Source: Geothrix sp. (GTDB taxonomy: Bacteria > Acidobacteriota > Holophagae > Holophagales > Holophagaceae). Taken from it: a DNA stretch of 64,000 nucleotides. Location of the stretch: assembly GCF_020622065.1 (NCBI RefSeq), contig NZ_JAHRYQ010000001.1, positions 992,001-1,056,000 on the forward strand, written 5' to 3'. The notes beneath the pieces were generated by a model. That model did no database searches. It worked only from the letters and a program-made list of their open reading frames with translations, and was not told the DNA's origin. The translations under genes were made by a program, and so were the position numbers. Below, one piece after another: positions 1 to 8,689 of the stretch; position 1 is the stretch's first letter, and each line of letters starts with the position of its first letter.

Positions 1-155
1 CCCGTATCCACGAGGTCGGCCACCTTTCCGATCAGCTCAGGGTCGCGGTCCCGCCGCGCGGCCAGGGCCTTGCAGTAGGAGCAGACGGCCACCATGGTCC
101 CGGGCCGGAAGCTCAGGGCGGCACCGCAGCTGGGGCAGGAGGCGAGTGTGCTCAT
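1..155 (-). CDS. Zinc-ribbon protein, DUF4178-like, N-terminal fragment
   Basis: The gene begins with ATG at 155 on the minus strand and runs off the left edge, so only about 51 residues are visible. They start MSTLASCPSCGAAL and carry two CxxC pairs (CPSC near residue 7 and CSYC near residue 25), a rubredoxin-like zinc knuckle. This N-terminal layout, followed by RDPELIGKVADL, resembles DUF4178 proteins, whose function is not established. The DUF4178 assignment rests on recall of the N-terminus only, because the defining domain lies outside the window. Confidence 0.6.
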   Translation of the reverse strand, partial: MSTLASCPSCGAALSFRPGTMVAVCSYCKALAARRDRDPELIGKVADLVDT

Positions 156-180
156 CAGTATCCGGTGATTATGCAGGCTT

Positions 181-1338
181 CTAGACCAAGGGGAAGATGC
201 GGTCGAGCCCGTCGCGGAAAAGGGGTTCCGGCGTCAGGAGGCTCAGGACCAGGTGCCCGTCGCCGGGCAGGTCGAAGAACGAGCCCGGGTGGACGAGGAC
301 CGAGGCCGCTTCCAGCAGGCGCAGGGCGCAGGCCTCGTCCCCGTCCACGGCAGGGCGGCGCAGCAGGACGGACCAGCCGCCCTCGACGGGCAGCCGGGAC
401 AGGCGGGGATGGGTCGCCAGCCCGGCATCCAGCGCGGCGAGGTTGGCGCGGAGGCGCCCGAGCACCTGAGCTCGGATTCCGGGGGCCAGCGCCAGGAGCG
501 TCGGCGCCGCGGCCTGCGCGGGAGAGGACACGGAGAGATATTGATCTGCCAGAAAAGCGAGGGCCTCCAGGCTCGCGGCGGTTTGGGGGCCTCGCACCGC
601 GATCCAGCCGAGCTTCAGCTGCGGCAGGGCCGCCACCTTGCTGAGGCCCGACAGCAGGAAGACCGGGCAGGGCGGCTGGGCATCGGCCAGGGCCGTGGGA
701 AGGTGATCCTCCGGGGCCTCGAGCGGGTAATCCACGAAGACCTCGTCCACCAGGAGGGCCAGGCCGCGCCGGGCGCAGAGCTCCGTGAGTCCCTGCCATT
801 CCGGTTTGGACAGGAAATGTCCCGTGGGATTGTTCGGATTCACCACGATGACGGCGCGGGTGCGGGGACCCACCGCGGCTTCCAGAGCCCCCAGATCCAG
901 ATGCCAGCGGTCATGGAAGTAGGACGGTACGGGCCGCGCTTGCAGACCCTCAAGCCGGGCCAGCCAGTCGAACAGCGGATAGCTGGGACTGGGCACCAGC
1001 ACCTCGTCACCGGGATCACCCAGCAGCTTGAACAGCAGTCCGTAACCTTCGCTGGTGGAGGCCGTGAGCAGCAGTTCCTCCGCTCGGAGGCCGTGGCCAT
1101 GGTGGGCCGCGATGGCCTCCCGGGCGGTCCGTGTTCCTTGGGGATCGGGATCGTAGGCCAGCACCGAGGGCGCGGACAAGGCCGCGCGGATCTCGGCTTC
1201 CGGGTAGGCGAAGCCGCAGCGCGTGGGGTTCGACACCGTGAGATCGAGGATCGGATGGCCCGCCGCGCGCAGGCGACCCAACGCAGCCGACAGGGCATTC
1301 GGATCGAATCCGGACGGCAGGCGGGAGGAGAGGCGCAT
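181..1338 (-). CDS. PLP-dependent aminotransferase, class I/II
   Basis: A 385-residue fold-type I aminotransferase. Visible signatures are the VNPNNPTG segment (Asn170), the cofactor Asp198 in LLVDEVF, and the Schiff-base lysine Lys234 in SGLSKVAALPQLKLGW. Such enzymes transfer an amino group between an amino acid and a 2-oxoacid in the cytoplasm; the substrate cannot be read from sequence. I chose ATG 1338 because MRLSSRLPSGFD is a normal start for this family, whereas the upstream open frame is low-complexity antisense to elbB. It is divergent from elbB with about 100 bp between them. The ribosome site is weak. Confidence 0.88.
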   Translation of the reverse strand: MRLSSRLPSGFDPNALSAALGRLRAAGHPILDLTVSNPTRCGFAYPEAEIRAALSAPSVLAYDPDPQGTRTAREAIAAHHGHGLRAEELLLTASTSEGYGLLFKLLGDPGDEVLVPSPSYPLFDWLARLEGLQARPVPSYFHDRWHLDLGALEAAVGPRTRAVIVVNPNNPTGHFLSKPEWQGLTELCARRGLALLVDEVFVDYPLEAPEDHLPTALADAQPPCPVFLLSGLSKVAALPQLKLGWIAVRGPQTAASLEALAFLADQYLSVSSPAQAAAPTLLALAPGIRAQVLGRLRANLAALDAGLATHPRLSRLPVEGGWSVLLRRPAVDGDEACALRLLEAASVLVHPGSFFDLPGDGHLVLSLLTPEPLFRDGLDRIFPLV

Positions 1339-1437
1339 GGAATCAGGGTAGACGAACTGCCCTTCGGCCGACGGGAAGGGCCGGGACGGCCTGATCTTGT
1401 CTTTCCATGGATAATCGGGAAAACCCAGGAGGCTCCC

Positions 1438-2115
1438 ATGGCAAAGACACCGAAGGTCGCGGTGCTGTTGGCGGGCTGCGGCCATCTCGACGGCGCGGAG
1501 GTGCGCGAGGCGGTGCTGGCCCTGTTGGCCCTGGATCAGCACGGTGCGGCCTTCCAGTGCATCGCACCCAACGCGGATCAGTACCATGTCGTCGACCATG
1601 CCACCGGCCGCCCCGTGCCCGGTGCCCGGCGCAACATCCTGGAAGAGGCCAGCCGCATCGCGCGTATGGGCCAGTGCCTGGACCTGGCTTCGGCCGCGGC
1701 CGGCGACTACGATGCGCTGGTGATGCCGGGCGGTTATGGGGTGGCCAAGAACCACTGCACCTTCGCCATCAAGGGCGCGGAGGCCGAAGTGCGGCCCGAT
1801 GTGGCCGCCTTCATCCGGGGATTCTTCGATGCGGGCAAGCCGGTGGGGGCCATCTGCATCGCGCCGGCCCTGGTGGCCCTGGCACTGTCGGGGCGGGGGG
1901 CCGCCGAGCTCACCCTGGGCAATGATGCCGGCTGCGCCGAGGCCATGAGAACGCTCGGCCACCATCACAAGGACACCCCGAACGCGCGGGAGATCGTGGT
2001 CGACGAGGTCCATAAGCTCGTCACCACCCCCGCCTACATGTTCGACGATGCGAAGCTGAGCGATGTCTGGATCGGCATCGAACGCTGCGTGGCGGAAGTG
2101 CTGAAGCGCTGCTAG
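1438..2115 (+). CDS. elbB: Isoprenoid biosynthesis glyoxalase ElbB (DJ-1/PfpI-like)
   Basis: A 225-residue class I glutamine amidotransferase-like protein of the ElbB family. It opens with VAVLLAGCGHLDG, continues with VMPGGYGVAKN (residues 95-105) and carries the nucleophile-elbow cysteine Cys140 in GAICIAPAL; the C-terminal half has HHHKDTPNAREIVVDE, typical of ElbB. Family members have glyoxalase activity and are linked genetically to isoprenoid synthesis, but the physiological role is unclear. A good Shine-Dalgarno (CAGGAGG) precedes ATG 1438. The GAF-GGDEF gene follows after 16 bp, so the two may be cotranscribed. Confidence 0.9.
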   Translation: MAKTPKVAVLLAGCGHLDGAEVREAVLALLALDQHGAAFQCIAPNADQYHVVDHATGRPVPGARRNILEEASRIARMGQCLDLASAAAGDYDALVMPGGYGVAKNHCTFAIKGAEAEVRPDVAAFIRGFFDAGKPVGAICIAPALVALALSGRGAAELTLGNDAGCAEAMRTLGHHHKDTPNAREIVVDEVHKLVTTPAYMFDDAKLSDVWIGIERCVAEVLKRC

Positions 2116-2131
2116 ACCCAGGAGAATTCCC

Positions 2132-3196
2132 ATGTCCTCCCTGCTTCCCAGCCAGCTGATCGCCGATCCTGCCGCCTCCCTGCCACCGGAGCGGCTGCTG
2201 GGCATCATCCGCTTCCAGACGGAGATCGCCAAGGTCGGTCTGGATCTCGCCGTGGTGATCGAGCGGGTCGCGCTCCTGGCCCAGATCCTCACGGGAGGTT
2301 CCGGGGCCGTGGTGGAACTGGCGGAAGGCGAGGAGATGGTCTACCGAGCCGCCTCGGGGATCGCCGAGCGCCAGCTGGGTTTGCGGCTGACCCGCCGGGG
2401 GAGCCTTTCGGGACTCTGCGTGGAGCAGGGGACGCCGCTTCACTGCGAGGACTCGGAAACCGATGCCCGGGTGGATCGGGAGGCCTGCCGCTCGGTGGGT
2501 CTGCGTTCGATGATCGTGGTGCCTCTGCGTCACGGGGACCTCACCGTGGGGGTGCTCAAGGTCCTGTCGGCCCAGCCCGCCGCCTTCCAAGAGGCGGATC
2601 TCCTGACGCTCGAGCTGATCTCCGAGGTGGTGGCCTCGGCCCTGGTCCACGCCACCCGCTATTCCACCCAGGTGGAGACGGCCAGGGACCTCTTCCTCCG
2701 GGCCACGCGGGATTCCCTCACGGGGCTGGGCAATCGCGCGCTGTTCTATGACCGGTTGCACCAGGGCCTGAAGCTGGCGCGGCGGCACGGGCATTCGCTC
2801 GGCATCGCCCTCGTGGACATGGATGGCCTGAAGCGCATCAACGACGAGCATGGCCACCAGGCGGGCGACGCCGCCCTGAGGATTCTGGCCGAGCGGCTCC
2901 GCGCCCTCACCCGGGAATCGGACACCCTCGCCCGTCTGGGTGGCGACGAGTTCGGCATCCTCCTGGCGGCGGTCAAGGATCCGGCGGCGGCCCGGGACTT
3001 CGCCCTCAAGCTGGCCAACCAAATCCAGGGAACCTTCTCTTTCGACGGCATGCCTTTTGACCTGAGCGCCAGTGTGGGCACCGTGGTCTTCCCCGAAGAC
3101 GGCGGAGAAGTGGAGGCGCTCCTGCACCAAGCCGACCTGGCCATGTACGAAATGAAGCGGGCCCGCAGCGCGAGGCAGGCGGTCAAGGGGCGCTAG
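2132..3196 (+). CDS. GAF domain diguanylate cyclase (GGDEF)
   Basis: A 354-residue cytoplasmic signalling protein with an N-terminal GAF domain (about residues 35-180) and a C-terminal GGDEF domain (about 190-345). The catalytic signature GGDEF is intact at residues 270-274, and an allosteric I-site RESD sits at 261-264, five residues upstream, the spacing expected for feedback-inhibited cyclases. It should therefore make cyclic di-GMP from two GTP, with activity set by a ligand or redox signal at the GAF domain (inferred). There is no membrane segment. AGGAG precedes ATG 2132. Its 3' end overlaps the convergent gene by 14 bp. Confidence 0.92.
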   Translation: MSSLLPSQLIADPAASLPPERLLGIIRFQTEIAKVGLDLAVVIERVALLAQILTGGSGAVVELAEGEEMVYRAASGIAERQLGLRLTRRGSLSGLCVEQGTPLHCEDSETDARVDREACRSVGLRSMIVVPLRHGDLTVGVLKVLSAQPAAFQEADLLTLELISEVVASALVHATRYSTQVETARDLFLRATRDSLTGLGNRALFYDRLHQGLKLARRHGHSLGIALVDMDGLKRINDEHGHQAGDAALRILAERLRALTRESDTLARLGGDEFGILLAAVKDPAAARDFALKLANQIQGTFSFDGMPFDLSASVGTVVFPEDGGEVEALLHQADLAMYEMKRARSARQAVKGR

Positions 3197-3908
3197 CTGG
3201 CCAGTCCCACCCGGGATCGCGGTTCGGATGCGCCATTCGCCGCAGGGCCGGGGTGACGAGGTGACTGGCGACGAGGAGCCGGGTCTCCTCATCCAGGGCC
3301 CTGATCCATGGTGCCGCGTGGCCCAGGACCAAGCCTGATTCCGGCAGGGCGAGGCTGCGGTCGAGGGCCAGGAGCACCTGCTGGCCGATGGGAACGGCCT
3401 CCCGCCAGCGCGAGGTCGCCAGGGCCTCGGCCTGGGTGGGGCGCAGGGGGACTTGGATGAGGGCCACCAGGGGCTCGAGGCCCAGCCGGGGATGCTGGAG
3501 GAACGACGCGAGGACGCTGAGGGTGGGCGTGCGCCAAACCAAGGGCCAGAGCGCGCGGGGGGCGTGCAGGGCCAGGCTGCGGCGCTCCCCGGTGGTCATG
3601 GCCGTCCACAGTTGCTGGAGTTTCTCCGTGGCCTGTTGGCGGGCCTGGGGATGGGCTGCCGCATCGGCCGCCACGGCGGCCAGGGCCCGCCAGGGCAGCC
3701 GGGCCAGGAGGTGCGATCGCAAGTGGGCGGGTGCCTTGGGATGCTGGGCGATCCAGCGCAGCAGCAGCGGGCGCTTCTTCAACTCTGCGAGCTCCGCCGC
3801 GGCCTCGAGCCAGCCTCGCGGAGGATCCGGATGCCGCAGCATCCTCAGGAACCGCGGCCACGGCACATCGGGCGGCAGGGCCCAGGGGGCGGGGGAGGGA
3901 GGAGGCAT
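3183..3908 (-). CDS. Hypothetical protein, Ala/Leu-rich, helical
   Basis: A 241-residue protein I do not recognise. It begins with a proline-rich stretch (MPPPSPAPWALPPD) followed by leucine/alanine-rich helical sequence; RHPDP, AQHPKA, AHPQAR and QHPRLG recur at intervals of about 35-45 residues, which looks like degenerate HEAT-type helical repeats. No signal peptide, membrane segment or catalytic motif is visible. It converges on the cyclase gene and overlaps its last 14 bp, and is divergent from the DUF2520 gene. Codon usage matches its neighbours, so I take it as a real gene of unknown function. Confidence 0.65.
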   Translation of the reverse strand: MPPPSPAPWALPPDVPWPRFLRMLRHPDPPRGWLEAAAELAELKKRPLLLRWIAQHPKAPAHLRSHLLARLPWRALAAVAADAAAHPQARQQATEKLQQLWTAMTTGERRSLALHAPRALWPLVWRTPTLSVLASFLQHPRLGLEPLVALIQVPLRPTQAEALATSRWREAVPIGQQVLLALDRSLALPESGLVLGHAAPWIRALDEETRLLVASHLVTPALRRMAHPNRDPGWDWPASAP

Positions 3909-3933
3909 GGGGAAAGTCTAGGAGGTCTCCAGG

Positions 3934-3959
3934 CTGAAGACTGAAGACTGAAGACTGAA
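3934..3959. repeat. Short tandem repeat, CTGAAGA x3 plus a partial copy
   Basis: Three perfect head-to-tail copies of the 7-mer CTGAAGA (3934-3954) and a partial fourth lie in the divergent spacer between the 241-residue hypothetical gene and the DUF2520 gene. The stretch is less GC-rich than its surroundings and ends 18 bp before ATG 3978. Confidence 0.8.
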
Positions 3960-3977
3960 TTGCGCCACACTGTTTCC

Positions 3978-4613
3978 ATGACCTTCGAATTCACCATCCT
4001 GGGCCGGGGCCGCGCGGGGCGCTCGCTGGCGGCGGCCTGGGGGGCGCGGGCCACGCTGCTGGGTCATGAGGCCCGCCCGGAAGGGCTGGTGCTGCTCGCG
4101 GTCCCGGATCGCGCGGTGGAGGATCTGGCGAAGGCCTTCCCGGGACGCTGCGTCCACTTGGCCGGGAGCCTGCACCTGCCCGGGGTGCCCTGCGCCCATC
4201 CCCTCACCAGCTTCGACGGAGAGGCCCGGGACTGGACCGGCACGCCCCTGGCCATCACGGGAGCGGTGCCGGACGCCCTGCGCCGGGCCTTCGGCGACCT
4301 GGGCTTCGCAGCCTTCGATCTGCCCGCGGAGCTGAAGCCCCTGTACCATGCCGCGGCGGTCCTCACCTCGGGTCATGCGGCCACGCTTTGGTTGGGCGCG
4401 GCGGCGCTGCTGAGGGCCCAGGGCGTGGCCCTGCCAGGGCGGGGACTGCTGCCGCTGGCGGAGGCGACGCTGCGCAATGTCGCCCTCTTGGGGCCGGCAG
4501 GCCGCACGGGGCCCTTCCCCCGGGGCGATGAGGCCACCATCGCCCGGGATGTGGAGGCGCTGCCGGAGCCCTGGCGCGAGATCTTCCTGAAGCTGGGGCG
4601 CAGCCTCGACTGA
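3978..4613 (+). CDS. Rossmann-like / DUF2520 domain protein
   Basis: A 211-residue protein with an N-terminal nucleotide-binding signature FTILGRGRAGRSLAAAW (GxGxxG-like) and a C-terminal helical region containing LYHAAAVLTSGH, the hallmark of DUF2520 proteins. These resemble small NADP-dependent dehydrogenases of the ketopantoate reductase or pyrroline-5-carboxylate reductase type, but their reaction is unknown. At 211 residues it is shorter than the usual 260-300, mainly because the Rossmann half is compact. ATG 3978 is preferred over an in-frame TTG six codons upstream. Confidence 0.72.
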   Translation: MTFEFTILGRGRAGRSLAAAWGARATLLGHEARPEGLVLLAVPDRAVEDLAKAFPGRCVHLAGSLHLPGVPCAHPLTSFDGEARDWTGTPLAITGAVPDALRRAFGDLGFAAFDLPAELKPLYHAAAVLTSGHAATLWLGAAALLRAQGVALPGRGLLPLAEATLRNVALLGPAGRTGPFPRGDEATIARDVEALPEPWREIFLKLGRSLD

Positions 4614-4636
4614 GGGTTTTTTCCTCACGGAGTTTC

Positions 4637-5485
4637 ATGTCCCTGCTGCTCATCGTCTCGGTCATCTGGGCGCTCTCCTTCGGCCTGACGGCAGAGGTGA
4701 GCGACCTGGGGGCTCCGTTCGTGACGGCGGCCCGGACCGTCCTGGCGGCCCTGGTGTTCCTCCCCTTCCTGGATGTGAAGGGGATGCCCGCCCGGCGCCT
4801 GCTGGCCTTCGCCGGCATCGGCGCCCTGCAGTTCGGCCTCATGTACCTGCTCTACATCGCCTCCTACCGGTGGCTGCGGCCCTCGGAAGTCGCCCTGTTC
4901 ACCATCTTCACGCCCCTCTTCGTCACGCTGGTCAGCGACCTGCTGGAGGGACGGATGTCCTGGCTGTTCCTCCTCACGGCCGGACTGGCGGTGCTGGGCA
5001 CGGGCATCTGCGTCTGGTCCGGCCTGGGGCGGGGCGGGATGCTGCGGGGCTTCCTGCTGATGCAGGCGGCCAACCTGTGCTTCGCTCTCGGCCAGGTGCT
5101 CTACCGCCGCGCGGTTCCCGCGTCGGGCAAGCGGGATCGCGACCTCATGGGCCTGCTCTACCTGGGGGCCTCCGTGGTGGCCGTGGCCATGGCCGCGCCG
5201 TCCGTTCCGTGGGCGAAGGTGCTCGGCATGAACCTGCGCCAGATGGGCGTGCTGGTCTACCTCGGCGTGGTGGCCTCGGGCCTGGGGTTCTTCCTCTTCA
5301 ACGCCGGGGCCCGGCGGACGGACATTGGCACGCTGGCCATCTTCAACAACATGAAGATCCCCCTGGCCATCCTGGCCTCCGGCCTCGTGTTCCGCGAAGC
5401 CGTGGATTGGCCGAGGCTGGCCGCCGGCGGGGCGGTCATCGCCTGTGCCCTCGGGCTGAACGGCATCACTGGAGCGCGGTCATGA
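4637..5485 (+). CDS. EamA/DMT-family membrane transporter
   Basis: A 282-residue inner-membrane protein with about ten hydrophobic segments in two repeated EamA halves (about residues 1-130 and 140-280). Each half ends in the family's typical pattern, for example YLLYIASYRWLRPSEVALF in the first and DIGTLAIFNNMKIPLAIL in the second. Family members export or exchange small metabolites such as amino acids and purines; the substrate here is not predictable. It lies 23 bp after the DUF2520 gene and overlaps miaE by four bases (ATGA), so they are probably translationally coupled. Confidence 0.88.
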   Translation: MSLLLIVSVIWALSFGLTAEVSDLGAPFVTAARTVLAALVFLPFLDVKGMPARRLLAFAGIGALQFGLMYLLYIASYRWLRPSEVALFTIFTPLFVTLVSDLLEGRMSWLFLLTAGLAVLGTGICVWSGLGRGGMLRGFLLMQAANLCFALGQVLYRRAVPASGKRDRDLMGLLYLGASVVAVAMAAPSVPWAKVLGMNLRQMGVLVYLGVVASGLGFFLFNAGARRTDIGTLAIFNNMKIPLAILASGLVFREAVDWPRLAAGGAVIACALGLNGITGARS

Positions 5486-6078
5486 GCGGATTCAAACCTC
5501 CATTACCCCTCCGGACCGATACGCCCGCCACCTGGGCCGAGGCCGCCCTGGCCGATCCGGAGGCCCTGCTGTCCGACCATGCCCACTGCGAGAAGAAGGC
5601 CGCGCTGACGGCCTTGAACATGGCCCAGCATCTCAGCGACATGGCCCGCGCCTCGGTACTGCTGGCCCGGCTGGCGGAAGAAGAGCTCAATCACTACCGG
5701 CGCGTGCTGGAGGCGCTTCAGGCCTTCGGATGGAAGCTCCGCCCCGATCACGGCAATGCCTACGCCCAGGCTCTCCATAAACTGGCGTCGAAGGGACTGC
5801 TGGATCAGCTGCTCATCGCCGCGCTCATCGAGGCTCGCAGCTGCGAACGGCTGGGTCTGCTGGAGCGGGCCTGGGCCGCGCAGCCGGCGCCGGGATCCGA
5901 ATCGTGGCTGGCCTTCCTGCTGGAGCTGGAACACTGCGAGGCGGGCCACGCCCAGGTCTACCGCAGCCTGGCGGAGGAGCGGTTCGGTGCTGCGGCGGCC
6001 GCGACGCGGATGGACTGGTGGCTGGACCGGGAGGCCGAAGTGATCCGGGCCCTGCCTTGGCGGTCAGCGGTGCACTGA
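5482..6078 (+). CDS. miaE: tRNA-(ms2io6A)-hydroxylase MiaE
   Basis: A 198-residue ferritin-like non-haem diiron monooxygenase. The expected metal ligands are visible: Glu37 in HCEKKA, an ExxH at Glu68-His71 (EEELNHY), Glu117 in IEARSCERL, and a second ExxH at Glu153-His156 (HCEAGHAQVY). MiaE hydroxylates the isopentenyl side chain of ms2i6A37 in tRNAs reading U-initial codons, using oxygen. The start ATG 5482 overlaps the stop of the transporter gene. Its presence implies that MiaA and MiaB are encoded elsewhere, and that the cell meets oxygen at least at times. Confidence 0.9.
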   Translation: MSGFKPPLPLRTDTPATWAEAALADPEALLSDHAHCEKKAALTALNMAQHLSDMARASVLLARLAEEELNHYRRVLEALQAFGWKLRPDHGNAYAQALHKLASKGLLDQLLIAALIEARSCERLGLLERAWAAQPAPGSESWLAFLLELEHCEAGHAQVYRSLAEERFGAAAAATRMDWWLDREAEVIRALPWRSAVH

Positions 6079-6168
6079 ACGCCAGCCTGGGCGTCATCGG
6101 CTCCACAGGTCCCTTAACCCCCAGTAAGGCGGTTCGTGGCATGCTGGACGGACCTCCGAGGTAGTCTC

Positions 6169-6870
6169 ATGTCCACCGTTCCCGACCATGGTCTGAAAGA
6201 GTTGGTGCCGGTCTTCGGTCCTGAAGCCCTGGGTGTGGGCGCGGAAGGCAGCTTCCGAACCGCCCTGGAGCGCCTGAGCGGCGAGGGTGATCTGAAGGCC
6301 CGGCTGTTGCTGTCGGCCCTTTCCCACTTCGCGGCCAAGGGGTATGACGGGGTGCAGGTGAAGGAGGTGGCGGAGGAGGCCGGCGTGTCGAAGCCGACCC
6401 TCTACTACCATTTCGGCAGCAAGGAGGGGCTCTTCCGCCAGCTCTGCCTGGTGTCGCTCGCCGCCATGGCCGTGCGCATCCAGGCCATGGTGGAGCCCTT
6501 CCTCCAGGCGCCGATCCAGAGCGCGGAGGCCGTGGACGCGGCCTGCACCGGGCTGGCGCGGGCCTACCTGGACCTGCTGCAGGAGAGCCAGGAGTTCACC
6601 GGGTTCATCCTCCGTTCCATCGCGGTGCCCTCGCCGGATTCCAGTTTCCGGGACCTCATGCCCCTCGTGGAAAGGGGCCTGAGTCCCCTGGGCCTCTTCA
6701 TGAACCATGTGTTCGGCACGGGGCTGGAGCAGGCCCGCAAGGAGGTGCTGCTGTTCACCTCCCTGGTGGGCTCGCTCATCGAGGAGAAGCTCCGGGATCC
6801 GAATTACCAGATCACCGACGGCGAAGTCCGCTGGGTGACCCGCCGCTGGCTTCACGGCGTCCAAGGTTGA
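6169..6870 (+). CDS. TetR/AcrR family transcriptional regulator
   Basis: A 233-residue regulator. After an unusual N-terminal extension of about 40 residues comes the TetR helix-turn-helix (about residues 43-90) with SHFAAKGYDGVQVKEVAEEAG and VSKPTLYYHFGSKEGLF, followed by an all-helical ligand-binding domain. ATG 6169 has a purine-rich site (GAGG) upstream; an in-frame GTG at 6136 is less likely. It is followed 19 bp later by the M61 peptidase gene. The inducing ligand and target genes cannot be deduced. Confidence 0.9.
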   Translation: MSTVPDHGLKELVPVFGPEALGVGAEGSFRTALERLSGEGDLKARLLLSALSHFAAKGYDGVQVKEVAEEAGVSKPTLYYHFGSKEGLFRQLCLVSLAAMAVRIQAMVEPFLQAPIQSAEAVDAACTGLARAYLDLLQESQEFTGFILRSIAVPSPDSSFRDLMPLVERGLSPLGLFMNHVFGTGLEQARKEVLLFTSLVGSLIEEKLRDPNYQITDGEVRWVTRRWLHGVQG

Positions 6871-6889
6871 ACCTCCGAGAGAAGGCACC

Positions 6890-8689
6890 ATGACCAAGCT
6901 CACCCCGATCCGGGCCACCGTCCGTCCGCTGGACCTGCCCCAGCACTTGTTTGAAGTGGAACTGACTTTCCCCGCCGAGGCCGTGGCCTCCGGCGCCACG
7001 GCGGCCCTGCCGGCCTGGACGCCGGGTTCCTACCTGGTGCGGGACTACGCCCGCTTCGTGGACCGCGTCCGCCGGGTGGAGGGCCGCCGGGAATGGCCGC
7101 TGGAGAAGCTCGACAAGCAGCGCTGGCAGCTGCCCGCCACGAAGCGGGAGCTCACGGTCCGCTACCGCCTCTACGGCAACGACCTCACCGTCCGCACCAA
7201 CCATGTGGACGCCACCCACGCCCAAGTCGTCCCGGCCGCCACTTTCCTCTACCTGGAAGGCCAGCTGGACCGGCCGGTGGAGGTGAGTTTCGAGGGCTTC
7301 CCCGCCACCTGGAAGGTGGCTTCGGCGCTGCCGCAGAAGCGGGGTGTCTACACGGCCAGGGACTTCGACACGCTGGTGGATTCACCCTTCGAGCTGGGGG
7401 CATTCCGGACCCGGCAGTTCAAGACCGGAGGCACCGCGTTCGAGCTGGCCTTCACCGGCGACCACAACGGCGACGAGGGGCGCATTGCCGAAGCCACGAA
7501 GAAGATTGTCGAGGCGGCTGGTGCGATCTTCGGCGGTTTCCCCTTCAAGCGCTATGTGTTCCTCTTCACCTTCACGCCCAAGCTCCGGGGCGGCCTGGAG
7601 CACAAGGACTGCACCAGCCTCATCTCCGACTGCCATGCCTTCGACAAGCCGGAGGGCTACCACGCCCTCTACCAGTTGGTGGCCCACGAGTTCTTCCATG
7701 CCTGGAATGTGAAGCGCCTGCATGATCCCGCCCTGGGCCCCTTCGACTACAGTCGCGAGAACCCGACGAAGATGCTCTGGTTCCACGAGGGACTCACCTC
7801 GTACATGGAGCATCTCATCGTCCTCCGGGCCGGCGTGGTGCCCTGGAGCCATGCCTCCAAAGAGCTGACCCGCTGCTGGAGCGAGCAGGTGCAGCGTCCG
7901 GGCCGCCTGGAGCAGAGCCTCGAGGAATCCAGCTGGGACGCCTGGATCCGCCTCTACAAGCAGCACGAGTTCAGTCCCAACAGCTCCGTCAGCTACTACG
8001 ACAAAGGCGAGGCCGTGGCCTGGCTCATGGATGCGACCCTCCGAGCCGGCAGCCGCGGCAAGGCCGGCCTGCCGGAGCTCTTTGCCAGGCTGTGGGCCCG
8101 GCACGGCGAGAAGGGCCTGACCGATGGCGATGTGCGGCGGGCCTTCCAGGAGCTCTCCGGCCAGGATCCCGCCCCCTTCTGGGAGGCCTACATCTCCGGC
8201 CGGGCGGAGCTCGACCCCGCGCCTCTGCGCCGCGCTTATGGCCTGACCCTGGTGGCGAAGGCCCCCTGGGAGTCCCTGCCCGCCGCCGAGGCGAAGGATC
8301 CCGCGGCTCAGCGCCGGGCCCGGGCCTGGACGGGCCTCGTATTGGCCGCCAACGGGCCCTCCGTGCAGAACATCATCCCCGGCAGTCCGGCGGCGAAAGC
8401 CGGCCTCAGCTTCGGCATGGAGATCCTCGCCGTGGATGGCTGGCGCACCGCCAGTTCGGCGGAGGTTCAGCGCCTGCTGGCCGAACCGGGCCCCGGGGGG
8501 AAGGCCACCGTGCTGGCCGCGGATCGGGGCCGGGTCTTCGAGGTGCGGGTGCCGGTGATGGAAAGCCCCGACCGCAGCCACGGCCTGGTGCCGGATCCCC
8601 GGGCCACCGCCAATCAGCGCGCGGCCTTCGTCGCGGCCTACGGCCAGCCGTTCCCCTCGGCGCCGATCAAGCAGGGAACCCGCCGTTGA
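6890..8689 (+). CDS. M61 family metallopeptidase with PDZ domain
   Basis: A 599-residue zinc peptidase of the M61 (glycyl aminopeptidase) family. The zinc site HExxH is at residues 266-270 (HEFFH) and the third ligand is Glu300 in WFHEGLTSYMEHL. The N-terminal region is the M61 beta-rich domain, and residues about 480-560 form a PDZ domain (NIIPGSPAAKAGLSFGMEIL) that would bind substrate C-termini. No signal peptide is seen at the chosen ATG 6890, so a cytoplasmic location is likely. The downstream glycosyltransferase starts with a TTG overlapping the stop codon. Confidence 0.92.
   Translation: MTKLTPIRATVRPLDLPQHLFEVELTFPAEAVASGATAALPAWTPGSYLVRDYARFVDRVRRVEGRREWPLEKLDKQRWQLPATKRELTVRYRLYGNDLTVRTNHVDATHAQVVPAATFLYLEGQLDRPVEVSFEGFPATWKVASALPQKRGVYTARDFDTLVDSPFELGAFRTRQFKTGGTAFELAFTGDHNGDEGRIAEATKKIVEAAGAIFGGFPFKRYVFLFTFTPKLRGGLEHKDCTSLISDCHAFDKPEGYHALYQLVAHEFFHAWNVKRLHDPALGPFDYSRENPTKMLWFHEGLTSYMEHLIVLRAGVVPWSHASKELTRCWSEQVQRPGRLEQSLEESSWDAWIRLYKQHEFSPNSSVSYYDKGEAVAWLMDATLRAGSRGKAGLPELFARLWARHGEKGLTDGDVRRAFQELSGQDPAPFWEAYISGRAELDPAPLRRAYGLTLVAKAPWESLPAAEAKDPAAQRRARAWTGLVLAANGPSVQNIIPGSPAAKAGLSFGMEILAVDGWRTASSAEVQRLLAEPGPGGKATVLAADRGRVFEVRVPVMESPDRSHGLVPDPRATANQRAAFVAAYGQPFPSAPIKQGTRR

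Noticed and set aside
2021-3292. A 423-codon minus-strand frame opposite the GAF-GGDEF gene
   Set aside because: Low-complexity antisense product of a strongly GC-biased gene; no start signal or domain.
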